64,000 nt of DNA from Chloracidobacterium sp. CP2_5A (GCA_002254845.1 NKPT01000007.1:24011-88010); one strand, 5' to 3'. Positions 10,242 to 21,214 are shown, counted from the first letter of the stretch. The notes: generated by a model from the letters alone, not told the origin. Program-made: numbers and translations.

Positions 10242-12143
10242 TCAGGCTGAAACTGACTGCCCCGGCGGCGACGCCATCGTGACGCGATTGCGCCCGCCGC
10301 GCTTCGAGACGTAAAGCGCCTTGTCGGCGGCTTCGATCAGCGCATCCGGCGTCGTCATCCCAGGGGACGGCAGGGCGGCTACGCCAAAGCTCGCGGTGAC
10401 GCTCAGATTGCCGGCCGCGGTCGGCACGGGACGAGTTTCAATATAGCGCCGAAGGCGCTCAGCGACATCGAGCGCGCTTCTAGCCGGCGTGTTAGGCAAG
10501 ACCACGATGAATTCCTCGCCGCCATACCGCCCGGCAATATCAGTATCCCGGAGCTTATCGCGCGCCACCTTGGCCAGATGCTTCAGCACCTCGTTGCCGA
10601 CCTCGTGGCCGTAGGTGTCGTTGACCTTCTTGAAATAGTCTATGTCAAACATAATCAAGGACATCTGCCCATTGGCGGACAGCGTCTTGGCAAAGATTTC
10701 CGCCAGCTTGGCGCGCGCGGCGCGCGCGTTGAGCAGTCCGGTCAGCCCATCCACCGTCGCCAGCTCGTGGAGGCGGGCTTTTTCAAGCGCCCCAACCAGC
10801 TGCTGCCCCAAGGCATGCAGCATTCCCTCGTCCTGCTCCGAGAACGCCCGCGCTTGGTAGCTCGCTACGCTGATGACGCCGAGCGTCTTTTTTTCAGCTT
10901 CGAGCGGCACGCCCATCCAGGAGCGGTAAGGCAATCGCTCCGTCAGCCAGCGATAGCCATAGGATGCCGCCTCGCGCTCGATATCGCTGATGCGAAGCGC
11001 CCGCTTGTGCTGGACGCACCATTCGGCCAGCCCCAGCGCGTCCGCCTCGGGATGGAGGATTTCATGCTCGCTGGTGGAGCTGCGCGCTTGCCACTTTCCG
11101 CTATGACCCAAGTTGCGTTCCGCGCCGCGCCGCTCGGCTGGCGGGGGCGGCGCGCTCGCCGGCTGCCATTCCAGCGCGCGCGGGGCCGCGCCGTCTTCAG
11201 GGAAGAGATACACCGCCAGCGAGTCGGCCCGAAACAACTCGCGCCCTTCCTGGCACAGCGTCCGGAACAACTCGCGGCGCGTCTGGTCTGGGTTGCTCAG
11301 GGCGCGCCCGACGCCGACGAGGATTTTCATCTCGGCAATCGTTCGCTGCTGCCGCTCGGCCGCCTCGCCCTGCTTGCTTAGCAGCGCCACCTGCGCGACC
11401 AACACAGCGCATAGCGCGATAACCGGCAGGGGGCCGAGCTGGGCGTACGCCACCGCGATCATGACCGCCAGCGCCACGGTGGCGAACTCGGCCAGAAACG
11501 TGACGACCGACTGCCGAGCGCGCGTTTCCTGCATAAACGCCCCCAGCGGGACGCCCCGCGCCCACAGGTAAAGAAACGACACGCTCGCGCGCATGACGAA
11601 AATGGAAAGGTAAATGAGCGGGATGGTCACCAGCTCCCGCGCCCCGAACCTCGGCGCGACGTGCCACTCGGCGAGGTGTCCGGCCTGCTCGACCGTGCTG
11701 CCAGTCAAGCCGATGAAGGCGGCAACGCCGCCCTGAAACAGCATCTCGCCCGCCACAAACCGCCACCCGCCCACTGGCAGCCCGCGCTGATGCCGCTCGA
11801 CCTGCTGGCTTGCGGACTCCAAAATTCCGGCAATGCCAAGCAGCGGCACCGTCACTTCCAGTGGAAACACTAAAACAACTAGCACCATGATGCCGTCTTC
11901 GGCCAGCACGGGGGCGCCATCCCGCGACCGCCGGCGAAGAAAAGAGCAAATCATTAGCAGGAGCAGAGACAGGCCCGCCGCCAGGCCGTCCCTCTGACGC
12001 GCAAAGTCGAGCAGGTCAATCCGGAGCGCGCCCGAAAACTTCAGCTCGACAGCCAGCGTGAGCAGCCACAGGCCCGAGCCCAGCCCCCACAGCAGGAGCC
12101 CGTGGAGTAAACCAAACGGCGTTCGGCTCAGGGGCAATGGCAT
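10242..12143 (-). CDS. Membrane-bound diguanylate cyclase with GAF and GGDEF domains
   Basis: This signalling enzyme would make cyclic di-GMP at the membrane. In order, the 633 residues show about six to eight hydrophobic segments (residues 1-255), a short linker, a GAF-like sensor (about 265-440, including a conserved-looking WMGVPLEAEKKTLGVISV), and a GGDEF domain (about 460-625). The active-site loop is GGEEF, competent for synthesis. RDTD five residues before it matches the RxxD inhibitory site, so product feedback is likely. The domain begins ATVDGLTGLLNARA. The ligand sensed by the membrane and GAF parts cannot be told. No EAL or HD-GYP partner is in the window. Confidence 0.9.
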   Translation of the reverse strand: MPLPLSRTPFGLLHGLLLWGLGSGLWLLTLAVELKFSGALRIDLLDFARQRDGLAAGLSLLLLMICSFLRRRSRDGAPVLAEDGIMVLVVLVFPLEVTVPLLGIAGILESASQQVERHQRGLPVGGWRFVAGEMLFQGGVAAFIGLTGSTVEQAGHLAEWHVAPRFGARELVTIPLIYLSIFVMRASVSFLYLWARGVPLGAFMQETRARQSVVTFLAEFATVALAVMIAVAYAQLGPLPVIALCAVLVAQVALLSKQGEAAERQQRTIAEMKILVGVGRALSNPDQTRRELFRTLCQEGRELFRADSLAVYLFPEDGAAPRALEWQPASAPPPPAERRGAERNLGHSGKWQARSSTSEHEILHPEADALGLAEWCVQHKRALRISDIEREAASYGYRWLTERLPYRSWMGVPLEAEKKTLGVISVASYQARAFSEQDEGMLHALGQQLVGALEKARLHELATVDGLTGLLNARAARAKLAEIFAKTLSANGQMSLIMFDIDYFKKVNDTYGHEVGNEVLKHLAKVARDKLRDTDIAGRYGGEEFIVVLPNTPARSALDVAERLRRYIETRPVPTAAGNLSVTASFGVAALPSPGMTTPDALIEAADKALYVSKRGGRNRVTMASPPGQSVSA

Positions 12144-12311
12144 ACCGAAGATTGAAAAGCGAGCAAGGCAGTGGCGGCAACGGCGGCGCGGGATGAGAAT
12201 GTAGCAAACGCGCCCCTAACAAACTATCATCTTGTCACGCGCCATCGTCATTGACGCTGGCAGTCGTGGCGGACTTTTCAAACGTTTCTCACGCATCTTC
12301 ATCGCGGCGTC

Positions 12312-13901
<1,590 letters not shown>

Positions 13902-13987
13902 GCGGCGGTCAGGGCTTTTGTCGATCCTGGCTTTCGGCTGAAGGGATAGCTCTTCCATCCAGCCGCTTGGAGGCGTTGAACTCGCGT

Positions 13988-14860
13988 ATGAACGAAGCTG
14001 CGCCCGCCCTGCTGAGAAAGCTCCGCGCGCGGCTGTCGGCGGCGCGCGGGCCGGTTTCGCTCGCCACTTTGGCGCGCGACTTGCTCAAGGCGCCTCAGAC
14101 CTCGCCGGAACTCGCGCGGCGGATCCTGCTGCCGCTTCTCGCGCGCTTGCCCGAAGCCGCGCTGGGCGATGACAACTGCATCCGCTGGCAGGCCGCCCCG
14201 CAAGCGGCGACTGAGCTATCCCAGCCGCTCGCCGAGGCCCGGTTCGCCGTCGTCGACGTGGAAACCACTGGTCGCAGCGCCCGCCAGGGGCGAATCACTG
14301 AAGTCGCCTGCATCATCATCGAGCGGTTGCGGATTACCGAGACCTTCACAAGCCTGGTCAACCCCGGCGAGCCAATTCCGCCGCTCATCGCGGCCCTGAC
14401 CGGCATCAGCGACGCCCTGGTCGCCGACGCCCCGCCCTTCCGCGCCATCGCGCCGGAGCTGCGCCGACGACTCGCCCAGTCCGTCGTGGTCGCCCACAAC
14501 GCGAGCTTTGACCGCCGCTTTCTGACCGCCGAGCTGACGCGCGCCGACGAAAGCTTTACGTGGACCGCTCCGACGCTGTGCACGGTTCAGCTTTCGCGCC
14601 GCCTCGTCCCCGGACTAGATAGCTATCGGCTCGACCGCGTCGCAGGCTATTTCCGCATCGCCAACCCGGCCCGCCATCGGGCGTCGGGAGACGCGCTTGC
14701 GACGGCCCAGGTTTTCCTGCGATTGTTGGAGCGCCTGATCGAGGAAGACATCTTAGCCGTTGAAGCGGCCGCCGCCCTTATGACAAAACGACCGCAAGCG
14801 AATCGGCGACGACTTCGAATCTCCAGCGAGGATCAACGCGATGAACGACGCGCGCGATAA
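13988..14860 (+). CDS. DEDDh 3'-5' exonuclease, DnaQ/epsilon-like
   Basis: The 290-residue protein has a short N-terminal helical region (1-75), then a DnaQ-type exonuclease domain: FAVVDVETTG (Asp/Glu of Exo I), VVAHNASFDRRFL (Exo II), and RHRASGDALATAQ with the His and Asp of Exo III. Such domains occur in DNA polymerase III epsilon, in UvrC-linked nucleases and in free-standing exonucleases; the N-terminal part here does not decide between them. The ATG at 13988 was preferred because GGAGG lies 14 bases upstream; in-frame TTG codons at 13967 and 13976 are alternatives. The Arg-rich C terminus overlaps the next gene by 20 bp, suggesting cotranscription. Confidence 0.8.
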   Translation: MNEAAPALLRKLRARLSAARGPVSLATLARDLLKAPQTSPELARRILLPLLARLPEAALGDDNCIRWQAAPQAATELSQPLAEARFAVVDVETTGRSARQGRITEVACIIIERLRITETFTSLVNPGEPIPPLIAALTGISDALVADAPPFRAIAPELRRRLAQSVVVAHNASFDRRFLTAELTRADESFTWTAPTLCTVQLSRRLVPGLDSYRLDRVAGYFRIANPARHRASGDALATAQVFLRLLERLIEEDILAVEAAAALMTKRPQANRRRLRISSEDQRDERRAR

Positions 14861-15362
14861 CTTCGAGCATCTCGATGCCACGGATGATTTGGCCGAGCGC
14901 GAAGCCGCCAACTACTTTCAGGCAGCCTATCAGCGACAGATGGAAGGCAAGCTCGACGAAGCCATTCTGCTCTATGAACGCTCAATTGCGCTGCACCCGA
15001 CGGCCGAGGCGCATACCTTTCTCGGCTGGACCTACAGCTTCCTTGGCGACCTGGACCGAGCGATAGCCGAGTGCCTGCGGGCAATTGAGCTCGACCCGGA
15101 TTTTGGCAACCCCTACAACGACATCGGGGCGTATCTCATCGAGCGCAATGATCCGCTGTCGTCCGCGATGTGGCTCAAGCGCGCCATGGAGGCCAAGCGC
15201 TACGAGTGCTATTTTTACCCGCACTTCAACTATGGGCGCGTGCTGGAGTTCCAGGGGCGCTGGCTGGACGCGATGCGGGAATACACGACGGCGCTGGATT
15301 ACAATCCTGACTACGCCGCCGCCAAGAAGGCCATCCGCCAGCTCCAGTGCCGGCTCAACTAG
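14841..15362 (+). CDS. TPR-repeat protein
   Basis: This is a 173-residue soluble protein, with three to four tetratricopeptide repeats covering most of its length. Examples are YQRQMEGKLDEAILLYERSI, AEAHTFLGWTYSFLGDLDRA and GRVLEFQGRWLDAMREYTTA. TPR arrays bind proteins, so it is probably an adaptor. AGGATC lies about 10 bases before the ATG and the gene starts inside the exonuclease gene. The partner is not evident. No signal peptide is seen, so it is probably cytoplasmic. Confidence 0.8.
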   Translation: MNDARDNFEHLDATDDLAEREAANYFQAAYQRQMEGKLDEAILLYERSIALHPTAEAHTFLGWTYSFLGDLDRAIAECLRAIELDPDFGNPYNDIGAYLIERNDPLSSAMWLKRAMEAKRYECYFYPHFNYGRVLEFQGRWLDAMREYTTALDYNPDYAAAKKAIRQLQCRLN

Positions 15363-15606
15363 CAAACCTCGTGGAGCGCCCATCGCGAGCCTAAGCCGCG
15401 GCGCGGCTTCCTGACGCCATCCGTCGCTTGCCGTTGGATTCGGAGACGACCGCCCCCAAGCGCTCCCATCGCGAGCGCGGCGGCTGCCAACCGTCACTCA
15501 ACGGGTAGCGCGGCGCCGTCCTGGAAAGCGCGCTCGCGGCTGCCGCCCGCCGCCTGGCCAGCTTGCCTGCCGCCACGTCGCCGCCTTCGGTTATCCCCCC
15601 TTCCCG

Positions 15607-16698
15607 CTACGGGACAACGGCGGCTTTACTTGGCGAAGAAACCGTCAGCGGCGGGATTGAGCGTGGCGGCGCGGTCGCGCCGGCCCGGCGGGGGGACCTG
15701 TCCGGCTCCGCGCCCGCCAGCCGCGCGCTGAGCAGCTCCACATCGTAGCCCTCGCGCCGAACCCGCATGTCGAAGTAGAGCAGGCAGTAGGCAATTGTGG
15801 ACATCGGGAGCGTCACGAGCTTGCCGAGCTGATCCGCGACGCTGAAGGCCAGAAGAAACCACGTCGGCGTTCGCGTCAGGTCATCGAAGTCGCCGTTGAG
15901 AATGACATAGATCAGAAGCGGGACGCCGATGGCCGAAATGACGGATGAGGCGATCGCCATATCGAAGAGCGTAATCTGCACAACCCGCCAGATGGCGCCC
16001 CGCGCCAGTTGCATGGCCCGAATAAGACTATCCCGCATCGAGCGTCCCTCAATCATCGCGACGCTGGGGACGAGCGCGATCTGGGTCACGGCGGCGCAGT
16101 AGCCGACAAAGCCCAGCGCTACAAGCGCCGCCATAAGCAACGTGAAGAGCCCGCCGGCGAGCGTCGATGGCAGATAGCCAAACAAAAGAAAGGCCGCGAG
16201 GATGGCGATCCAAAAAATAAACAGCCCGACAAGGGCTAACCCGGACAGCGTCAGCCAAAAGAGCAGGTAGCCGGCGATTTGCGTCCACAACAGCGGCCAC
16301 AGCCGCCCTTTCATCATCCGCCACGCGCGCCGAAGGCTGATGGGCGCGTCGAGCATGGCGAAGTCGGCGACGGCGCGGGTTAGCCCTCCCGTAATGAGCA
16401 TCAGCAGGAGCGGGCTGATGACGTAGGTCAGAACATAGCCGACGGACATGCCGACGATGACCACCGGCAGGGTTGCCGCCGACTCGCGCAGTCCGGTGGC
16501 GGCGTAGGCCACAAGGAGCGTCCCGACGCAACTAGCGATGACCGGCAGAACCGCGAGCGCCAGCAGCGGAGTAAAGTTCCGCCGGTAGATATGAACGGCG
16601 CGGTCAATGAGGTCGCCGGTCGAAAGCGGCTCCAGGTCCGCCAGTTGACGCAGGTCGGGCAGCTCTTCGGGGCGGAAGCGGGGCGGCGCGCCAGTCAT
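15607..16698 (-). CDS. Polytopic membrane protein with ~6 helices, function unknown
   Basis: The 363-residue protein has a cytoplasmic N terminus (LSTGDLIDRAVHIYRRNFTPLLALAVLP). That opening is characteristic of a widespread family related to the membrane domain of glycerophosphodiester phosphodiesterases. About six hydrophobic segments follow to residue 310, then a Pro/Ser/Arg-rich tail. No catalytic residues are recognisable. Its ATG overlaps the stop of the upstream RsbW-like gene by 4 bp (ATGA), so the two are translationally coupled and probably act together. Confidence 0.65.
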   Translation of the reverse strand: MTGAPPRFRPEELPDLRQLADLEPLSTGDLIDRAVHIYRRNFTPLLALAVLPVIASCVGTLLVAYAATGLRESAATLPVVIVGMSVGYVLTYVISPLLLMLITGGLTRAVADFAMLDAPISLRRAWRMMKGRLWPLLWTQIAGYLLFWLTLSGLALVGLFIFWIAILAAFLLFGYLPSTLAGGLFTLLMAALVALGFVGYCAAVTQIALVPSVAMIEGRSMRDSLIRAMQLARGAIWRVVQITLFDMAIASSVISAIGVPLLIYVILNGDFDDLTRTPTWFLLAFSVADQLGKLVTLPMSTIAYCLLYFDMRVRREGYDVELLSARLAGAEPDRSPRRAGATAPPRSIPPLTVSSPSKAAVVP

Positions 16699-17141
16699 CG
16701 CTCGGCCCTCTTCCTCATGCGAACCTGGTTCCCCCGCGGGCTGTACTCGACCTCGTCCATAACATGGTAGATGAGCATAACGCCGCGCCCGCAGGTGCGC
16801 ATCAGGCAGCTTGGATCGGTCGGGTCCGGCAGCGCGCTGAGGTCAAAGCCGTCGCCCTCGTCGGTGATGGTGAAGATGACTTCGTCCTTCTGGAACTCGA
16901 CCAGCACATGCACGCTTTTGGACGGGTCTTCGTGATTGCCGTGCTTGATGGCGTTGGCAATCGCTTCGTCAAGCGCCAGGATGATGTCGGAGTTTGGCCC
17001 GGCAATGCCGCGCGCCTCGAGCAGGCTCACCAACTCGCGCAAGAGGTCGTGCATGCGCGCGATGACGCTGGGAATGACAAACTCCAAACGGTCGGGCGCA
17101 GCGTTGGAGGCGGTTGCCTGGTCGGCGGAATATCCTGCCAT
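16695..17141 (-). CDS. RsbW-like ATP-binding protein (anti-sigma factor / serine kinase fold)
   Basis: The 148-residue protein carries a single GHKL ATPase domain of the HATPase_c_2 type. The N box is DEAIANAIKHGN, G1 is DEGDGFD, and the ATP lid is near RTCGRGVMLI. Such proteins phosphorylate anti-anti-sigma STAS proteins and hold sigma factors inactive (family knowledge). No STAS antagonist, PP2C phosphatase or sigma factor lies nearby, so the partners must be encoded elsewhere. It lies 91 bp after the ABC ATPase and overlaps the downstream membrane protein gene. Confidence 0.85.
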   Translation of the reverse strand: MAGYSADQATASNAAPDRLEFVIPSVIARMHDLLRELVSLLEARGIAGPNSDIILALDEAIANAIKHGNHEDPSKSVHVLVEFQKDEVIFTITDEGDGFDLSALPDPTDPSCLMRTCGRGVMLIYHVMDEVEYSPRGNQVRMRKRAER

Positions 17142-17232
17142 ATGGCCACGTGAGTCCTTGCGCTTGGAATCAGGACTGCTCGCTGGCGCAGGCTAGCACA
17201 GCTTCCGTTCGCGCCGCTATGTGGCGCGCTTG

Positions 17233-18039
17233 TCAGGTTATCGGCGCGGCAACTGTCGGCGCGGGAGCGGTCACCGGCTGGAGACGACTGGCATTGCGGG
17301 CGTCGGTGGCAATTTTCCCGTCTCGAATCGTCAGCACGCGGTGAGCGTAGGCCGCGATGTCCGGCTCGTGCGTGACCACAATGATCGTATTGCCGCGCTC
17401 GTGAAGCACGTCCAGCAAGGCCATGATTTCCCGACTCGTGGCGGAGTCGAGGTTGCCGGTCGGCTCGTCGGCCAGAATGATGGACGGGTTGTTGACCAGC
17501 GCCCGCGCAATGGCGACCCGCTGGCGCTGTCCGCCGGAAAGCTCGTTGGGGCGATGGTGCATGCGGTGCGCGAGGTCAACCTGTTCCAGCGCGCGCTTAG
17601 CTCGCTGCAGCCGCTCCGCCGCTGGCGCGCCGCTGTAGATGAGGGGAAGCTCGACGTTGTGCAGCGCCGTGGCGCGCGGCAGCAGGTTGAAGGTCTGGAA
17701 GACAAAGCCGATTTCTTGGTTGCGAACGCGCGCCAGCTCGTCGTCATCCATGGAGGAGACCAGCTTGCCGTTGAGCCAGTATTCGCCCTTGGTCGGCGTG
17801 TCGAGACAGCCGATGAGGTTCATCAAAGTGGACTTTCCTGACCCCGACGGCCCGACAATGGCGATGTACTCATTGCGCTCAATGGTGAAGCTCACCCCAT
17901 GCAGCGCATGAATGATTTCGTCGCCCATCCGATAGGTCTTCCACACATCCTTGGTTTGGATGACCGGCGGCGCTTGGGTGGCCGGCTGACGGTCGGCGGC
18001 GATGATCGGCGCGGTTTTGACAGACATTTTGATAGACAT
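17233..18039 (-). CDS. ABC transporter ATP-binding protein, MacB/LolD type
   Basis: This is the 268-residue nucleotide-binding subunit: Walker [11 protein letters not shown]-loop VFQTFNLLP, signature [15 protein letters not shown], Walker [13 protein letters not shown], and the switch His in VTHEP. The [14 protein letters not shown] and EPTGNLDS segments place it in the MacB/LolD/FtsE group, which works with FtsX-like permeases on substrates at the membrane. It follows the MacA-like adaptor by 40 bp. No permease gene follows, so the transporter is incomplete here. The start lies inside a 12-bp triple repeat giving MSIKMSVK; either the first or the second ATG (18039 or 18027) could be used. 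Confidence 0.88.
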   Translation of the reverse strand: MSIKMSVKTAPIIAADRQPATQAPPVIQTKDVWKTYRMGDEIIHALHGVSFTIERNEYIAIVGPSGSGKSTLMNLIGCLDTPTKGEYWLNGKLVSSMDDDELARVRNQEIGFVFQTFNLLPRATALHNVELPLIYSGAPAAERLQRAKRALEQVDLAHRMHHRPNELSGGQRQRVAIARALVNNPSIILADEPTGNLDSATSREIMALLDVLHERGNTIIVVTHEPDIAAYAHRVLTIRDGKIATDARNASRLQPVTAPAPTVAAPIT

Positions 18040-18049
18040 GTTGACAGAC
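18014..18049. repeat. 12-bp tandem triplication across the ABC ATPase start codon
   Basis: Three head-to-tail 12-mers (18014-18025, 18026-18037, 18038-18049), each a variant of GTTTTGACAGAC on the plus strand, cover the start region of the minus-strand ABC gene. The effect is two in-frame ATG codons four codons apart (MSIK-MSVK). Confidence 0.85.
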
Positions 18050-18079
18050 CTGGCGTGTCGCGGCTCGTTCCGTTAAGCG

Positions 18080-19549
18080 TCACCCCTTGCTCTTGTCGGA
18101 CGCCTCCGCCTTGAGGTCGCGCGTGATGGCCGCGCCCGGCTTCATCGCCCGCAGCAGCCGGTAGGGGCCGGTCACGATGTTTTGCCCTTCCGAGAGCCCT
18201 TCCTTCACCTCGATGTCGGTCTCGCCCAGAATGCCGGTCGTGACCGGAACGAACTTGGCCTTGCCGCCTTCCTCGACAAACACGCCGGAAACTTCAGCCC
18301 GTTTCGCGGGCTTCTTCTCGGCCTCGCCGCCGGCGGGCGACTTCTGAGGCTCCGCTGGCGCGCCGGACATCTCCGCCGGGTCGCGGCTGACCAGGGCCTG
18401 AAGCGGAATGACGAGAACATTCCGCCGGGTATCCGTCGTGATGACAGCCGTGGCCGACATGCCGGGGCGGAGCCGCTGGCGATCCTTTTCGGAGGGGTCG
18501 AGGCGAATCTTGACCTTGAAGTTCTTGGCTTCCTGCGAGGTGACGTTGGCGGCGATGGTCTGCCCGGAGCGGGTGACCGCGCTCTGCCCGACTTCCGCGA
18601 CCTGGCCGGGGATTTCCGTATCGCCGAGCGAATCCACCCTGACCTTTACCGGCTGCCCAATATGAACGTTGGCAATGTCGGTTTCGTCCACCTGGACCTC
18701 GACGTTGATTTCCGACATGTCGGCGATGGTCATCAGCGGCGTGGTGTTGAAGTTCGCGACGGCGAACTCGCCGACGCGCACGGGCAGGCTCGATACCACG
18801 CCGTCAATCGGCGATTTGCGAACCGTCTGATCGAGGAAGTACTGCGTGTTAGTGAGCTGCGCCCGCGCCGCCTTGACGCGCTGCCAGGCGGATTTGCTGG
18901 ATTCCTCAGCCCGCTGGACGGCAATTTCGGCGTCCTTGACGACTTGTTTCAGCCGCTCGATCTGCATGAGCTGCGCGTCATAGGTTGCCTTGGCGACATC
19001 GTGGTTGGCGCGCGCCGCGTCAAAATCGGCCCGTGACACCACGCCCGCCTCCAGCAACTCGGTCGTCCGCTGCAACTGAATCCGCTGCAAGTCAAGCTGC
19101 GCCTTGAGGCGGGCAAGGTCAGACTCGGCTGCGATGAGCTGGGCTTTGTTTTGCGTGACAAGGTTCTGCGCGCTGAGGACTTGCGTTTCCGTGGCGCGCG
19201 CGTCTTGCTCCGCCGCCCGGTAGTTAGCCTCGGCGCTTTGCTGCGAGGTCATTTGCTGCGTCGGATCCACCTTGATCAGCGGCTGGCCCTTGCGCACGAC
19301 ATCGCCCTCCTTAATGAAAATATCGGTGACGCGCCCCGCGACTTCGGCCGTAAGGTTGTAAAGCGCCACCGGGCGCACCTCGCCGGAAGCCGACACCTTG
19401 GCTTCAAGCAGGTCGCGCCGCTTGACTTGCTCAATCTGAACGCTGAGGGCGTCGGTGCGGCGAGTCAGCAGGCTGGCGGCGACAATCCCGGCCACCAGCA
19501 GGGTCGCCCCGCCAACGATAAGCAGTTTTTTGGTTCGACTAAGCGCCAT
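18080..19549 (-). CDS. MacA/HlyD-type periplasmic adaptor (membrane fusion protein)
   Basis: The 489-residue adaptor links an inner-membrane ABC exporter to the periplasm or an outer-membrane channel. It has an N-terminal membrane anchor (LLIVGGATLLVAGIVAASLL), split lipoyl half-motifs (GRVTDIFIKEGDVVRKGQPLIKVD and the return strand near SPIDGVVSSLPVRVGE), and a long alpha-hairpin between (about 100-250, rich in Ala/Gln/Lys). A beta-barrel domain (VDETDIANVHIGQPVKV) and a C-terminal membrane-proximal region follow. An Ala/Lys/Pro insertion (about 390-420) interrupts the last domain. The ABC ATPase follows on the same strand. Confidence 0.88.
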   Translation of the reverse strand: MALSRTKKLLIVGGATLLVAGIVAASLLTRRTDALSVQIEQVKRRDLLEAKVSASGEVRPVALYNLTAEVAGRVTDIFIKEGDVVRKGQPLIKVDPTQQMTSQQSAEANYRAAEQDARATETQVLSAQNLVTQNKAQLIAAESDLARLKAQLDLQRIQLQRTTELLEAGVVSRADFDAARANHDVAKATYDAQLMQIERLKQVVKDAEIAVQRAEESSKSAWQRVKAARAQLTNTQYFLDQTVRKSPIDGVVSSLPVRVGEFAVANFNTTPLMTIADMSEINVEVQVDETDIANVHIGQPVKVRVDSLGDTEIPGQVAEVGQSAVTRSGQTIAANVTSQEAKNFKVKIRLDPSEKDRQRLRPGMSATAVITTDTRRNVLVIPLQALVSRDPAEMSGAPAEPQKSPAGGEAEKKPAKRAEVSGVFVEEGGKAKFVPVTTGILGETDIEVKEGLSEGQNIVTGPYRLLRAMKPGAAITRDLKAEASDKSKG

Positions 19550-19564
19550 GGGAGGAGTTAAGAA

Positions 19565-19630
19565 ATGAAAGCCAGGAAGTTTTCTTCAGCGATGGCGGAC
19601 GGCTTGGCGTCGCGCGGCATTGAAGCGTAA
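19565..19630 (+). CDS. Possible 21-residue small ORF with strong ribosome site
   Basis: ATG at 19565 opens a 21-codon frame (MKARKFSSAMADGLASRGIEA) preceded 7 bases upstream by GGAGGAG (19551-19557), the strongest Shine-Dalgarno match in this gap. It lies in the 297-bp divergent space between the MacA-like gene and the amidohydrolase gene. It could be a leader peptide, a small protein or chance. No other evidence supports it. Confidence 0.22.
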   Translation: MKARKFSSAMADGLASRGIEA

Positions 19631-19846
19631 TACGGTCGTCTACGCTGGAGACGGAGCGGGGGTTTCAGAAAAATGCAAGCAGGCAAAGCGCAGGGCGGTC
19701 TGGCATAGGCGTGGCTCCGCGTCTTAGGCTATAGCGGCCAAGCGCTAAGCTAGCCGGAACTTCTTACTAATGATAGTCGCCCCGGATGGCGCGGTGTGTG
19801 TGACGACGCACCTTGACGCTTCCAGCTCCGCGGGCGGCGCGCTGAA

Positions 19847-21214
19847 ATGACAATACTTTACACAGCGCAATGGGTTCTTCCGGTCGCGGCGCCGCCGATT
19901 CGGGATGGGGCCGTCGCCACGCGCGACGGCCAAATCCTGGCCGTCGGCCCGGAAACGGACGTGCGCGCCCGGCTGGCGCGGCTCGGAACGCTGGAAACGG
20001 TCGCGCTAGGGCGCGCCGCGATTTGCCCGGGATTCGTCAATGCGCACACGCACCTGGAGCTAACCGCCTTTCGCGGACGGCTCGAAGGCCTATCTTTTTT
20101 TGACTGGATTCGGACGCTCACGCGCCTGCGCGATGAGCGCATGGACGCGGAAGATCTTGACCTCTCGGCCCAGTGGGGCGCGGTTGAAGCGGCGCGGGCC
20201 GGCGTCACGACCTTGGCGGATACGGGCGCTTCCGCCGCCGGATTTCGCGCGCTGCTCCAGAGCGGGCTGCGCGGCATCGCCTACCAGGAGGTGTTTGGCC
20301 CCGATCCGATGCAGGCCAAGAAAAGCCTCTCCGGCCTCAAGCGCCGCATTGAGGCGCTGCGACGCTCGGAAACCGAGCTGGCTCGCCTGGGCGTCTCGCC
20401 GCATGCCGTCTATTCGGTTTCCGCGCTCCTGTTCCGACTCGTCATCGAGTACGCCGAGCGCCAAGATCTGCCGGTGGCCATCCACTGCGCCGAATCCCAG
20501 GCCGAAGATGACTTTCTGCGCAGCGGACAGGGCCCGTTCGCCGATTTTTTGCGGCGGCGCGGCATCGCCTGGACGCCGCCGCGGGTATCGGCCATCCGGT
20601 ATCTCAGCGATCTGAACGCGCTGCGCGTCAAGCCGCTGCTGATCCACGCGGCGCGCGCCACGGAAGAAGACATCGGGCTGCTGACAGTCCACGACGCGCG
20701 GGTCGCCCACTGCCCAAAGTCGAACGCCAAATTCGGCCACGGTATCGCGCCGGCAAGCCGGATGCGCCAGCGCGGCGCGCGCGTCGGGCTGGGCACGGAC
20801 AGCGTGGCGTCCAACAACGTCTGCGACTTATTGGACGAGGGGCGCTTCGCGCAGCTCGTCAGCCGGGCGACACAGGGCGACGGACACCTGCTGCCGGCCC
20901 CCGCGCTCCTGCAGTGGATGACGCTGGATGGCGCATGCGCGCTCGGCCTTGACAACCGCATCGGGACGCTGGAAGTCGGCAAGGATGCCGACCTCATCGG
21001 CATCTCGCTGGAGGGTCCGCATCTCGAGCCGGCGTATGACCCGGTGGCGACGGTCGTCACGGCCGCTACCGGGCGCGACGTGGTCCTGACCGTCGTCAAG
21101 GGGCGGATCATTTACGACGGACAGCGCGTGCTCACGCTCGACGAGGAGCGGCTGCGGGAGCGCCTGCGCTCGCTTGCCGAGCGACTATCGCCCGCCGCCC
21201 CGGAAGGCGACTGA
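19847..21214 (+). CDS. Amidohydrolase, deaminase type (SAH / aminodeoxyfutalosine / chlorohydrolase group)
   Basis: This is a 455-residue metal-dependent deaminase fold of the ATZ/TRZ family. The metal ligands are visible: NAHTHLEL (HxH) near residue 66, VAIHCAES (His), LLIHAARATEEDI (His) and GLGTDSVASN (Asp). The N- and C-terminal strands form the usual composite beta domain (GTLEVGKDADLIGI). Relatives deaminate S-adenosylhomocysteine, methylthioadenosine or aminodeoxyfutalosine (menaquinone synthesis), or dechlorinate triazines. The HTHLEL variant is common among aminodeoxyfutalosine-deaminase annotations, but the substrate cannot be set from sequence alone. No clear ribosome site precedes the ATG. 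Confidence 0.82.
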   Translation: MTILYTAQWVLPVAAPPIRDGAVATRDGQILAVGPETDVRARLARLGTLETVALGRAAICPGFVNAHTHLELTAFRGRLEGLSFFDWIRTLTRLRDERMDAEDLDLSAQWGAVEAARAGVTTLADTGASAAGFRALLQSGLRGIAYQEVFGPDPMQAKKSLSGLKRRIEALRRSETELARLGVSPHAVYSVSALLFRLVIEYAERQDLPVAIHCAESQAEDDFLRSGQGPFADFLRRRGIAWTPPRVSAIRYLSDLNALRVKPLLIHAARATEEDIGLLTVHDARVAHCPKSNAKFGHGIAPASRMRQRGARVGLGTDSVASNNVCDLLDEGRFAQLVSRATQGDGHLLPAPALLQWMTLDGACALGLDNRIGTLEVGKDADLIGISLEGPHLEPAYDPVATVVTAATGRDVVLTVVKGRIIYDGQRVLTLDEERLRERLRSLAERLSPAAPEGD

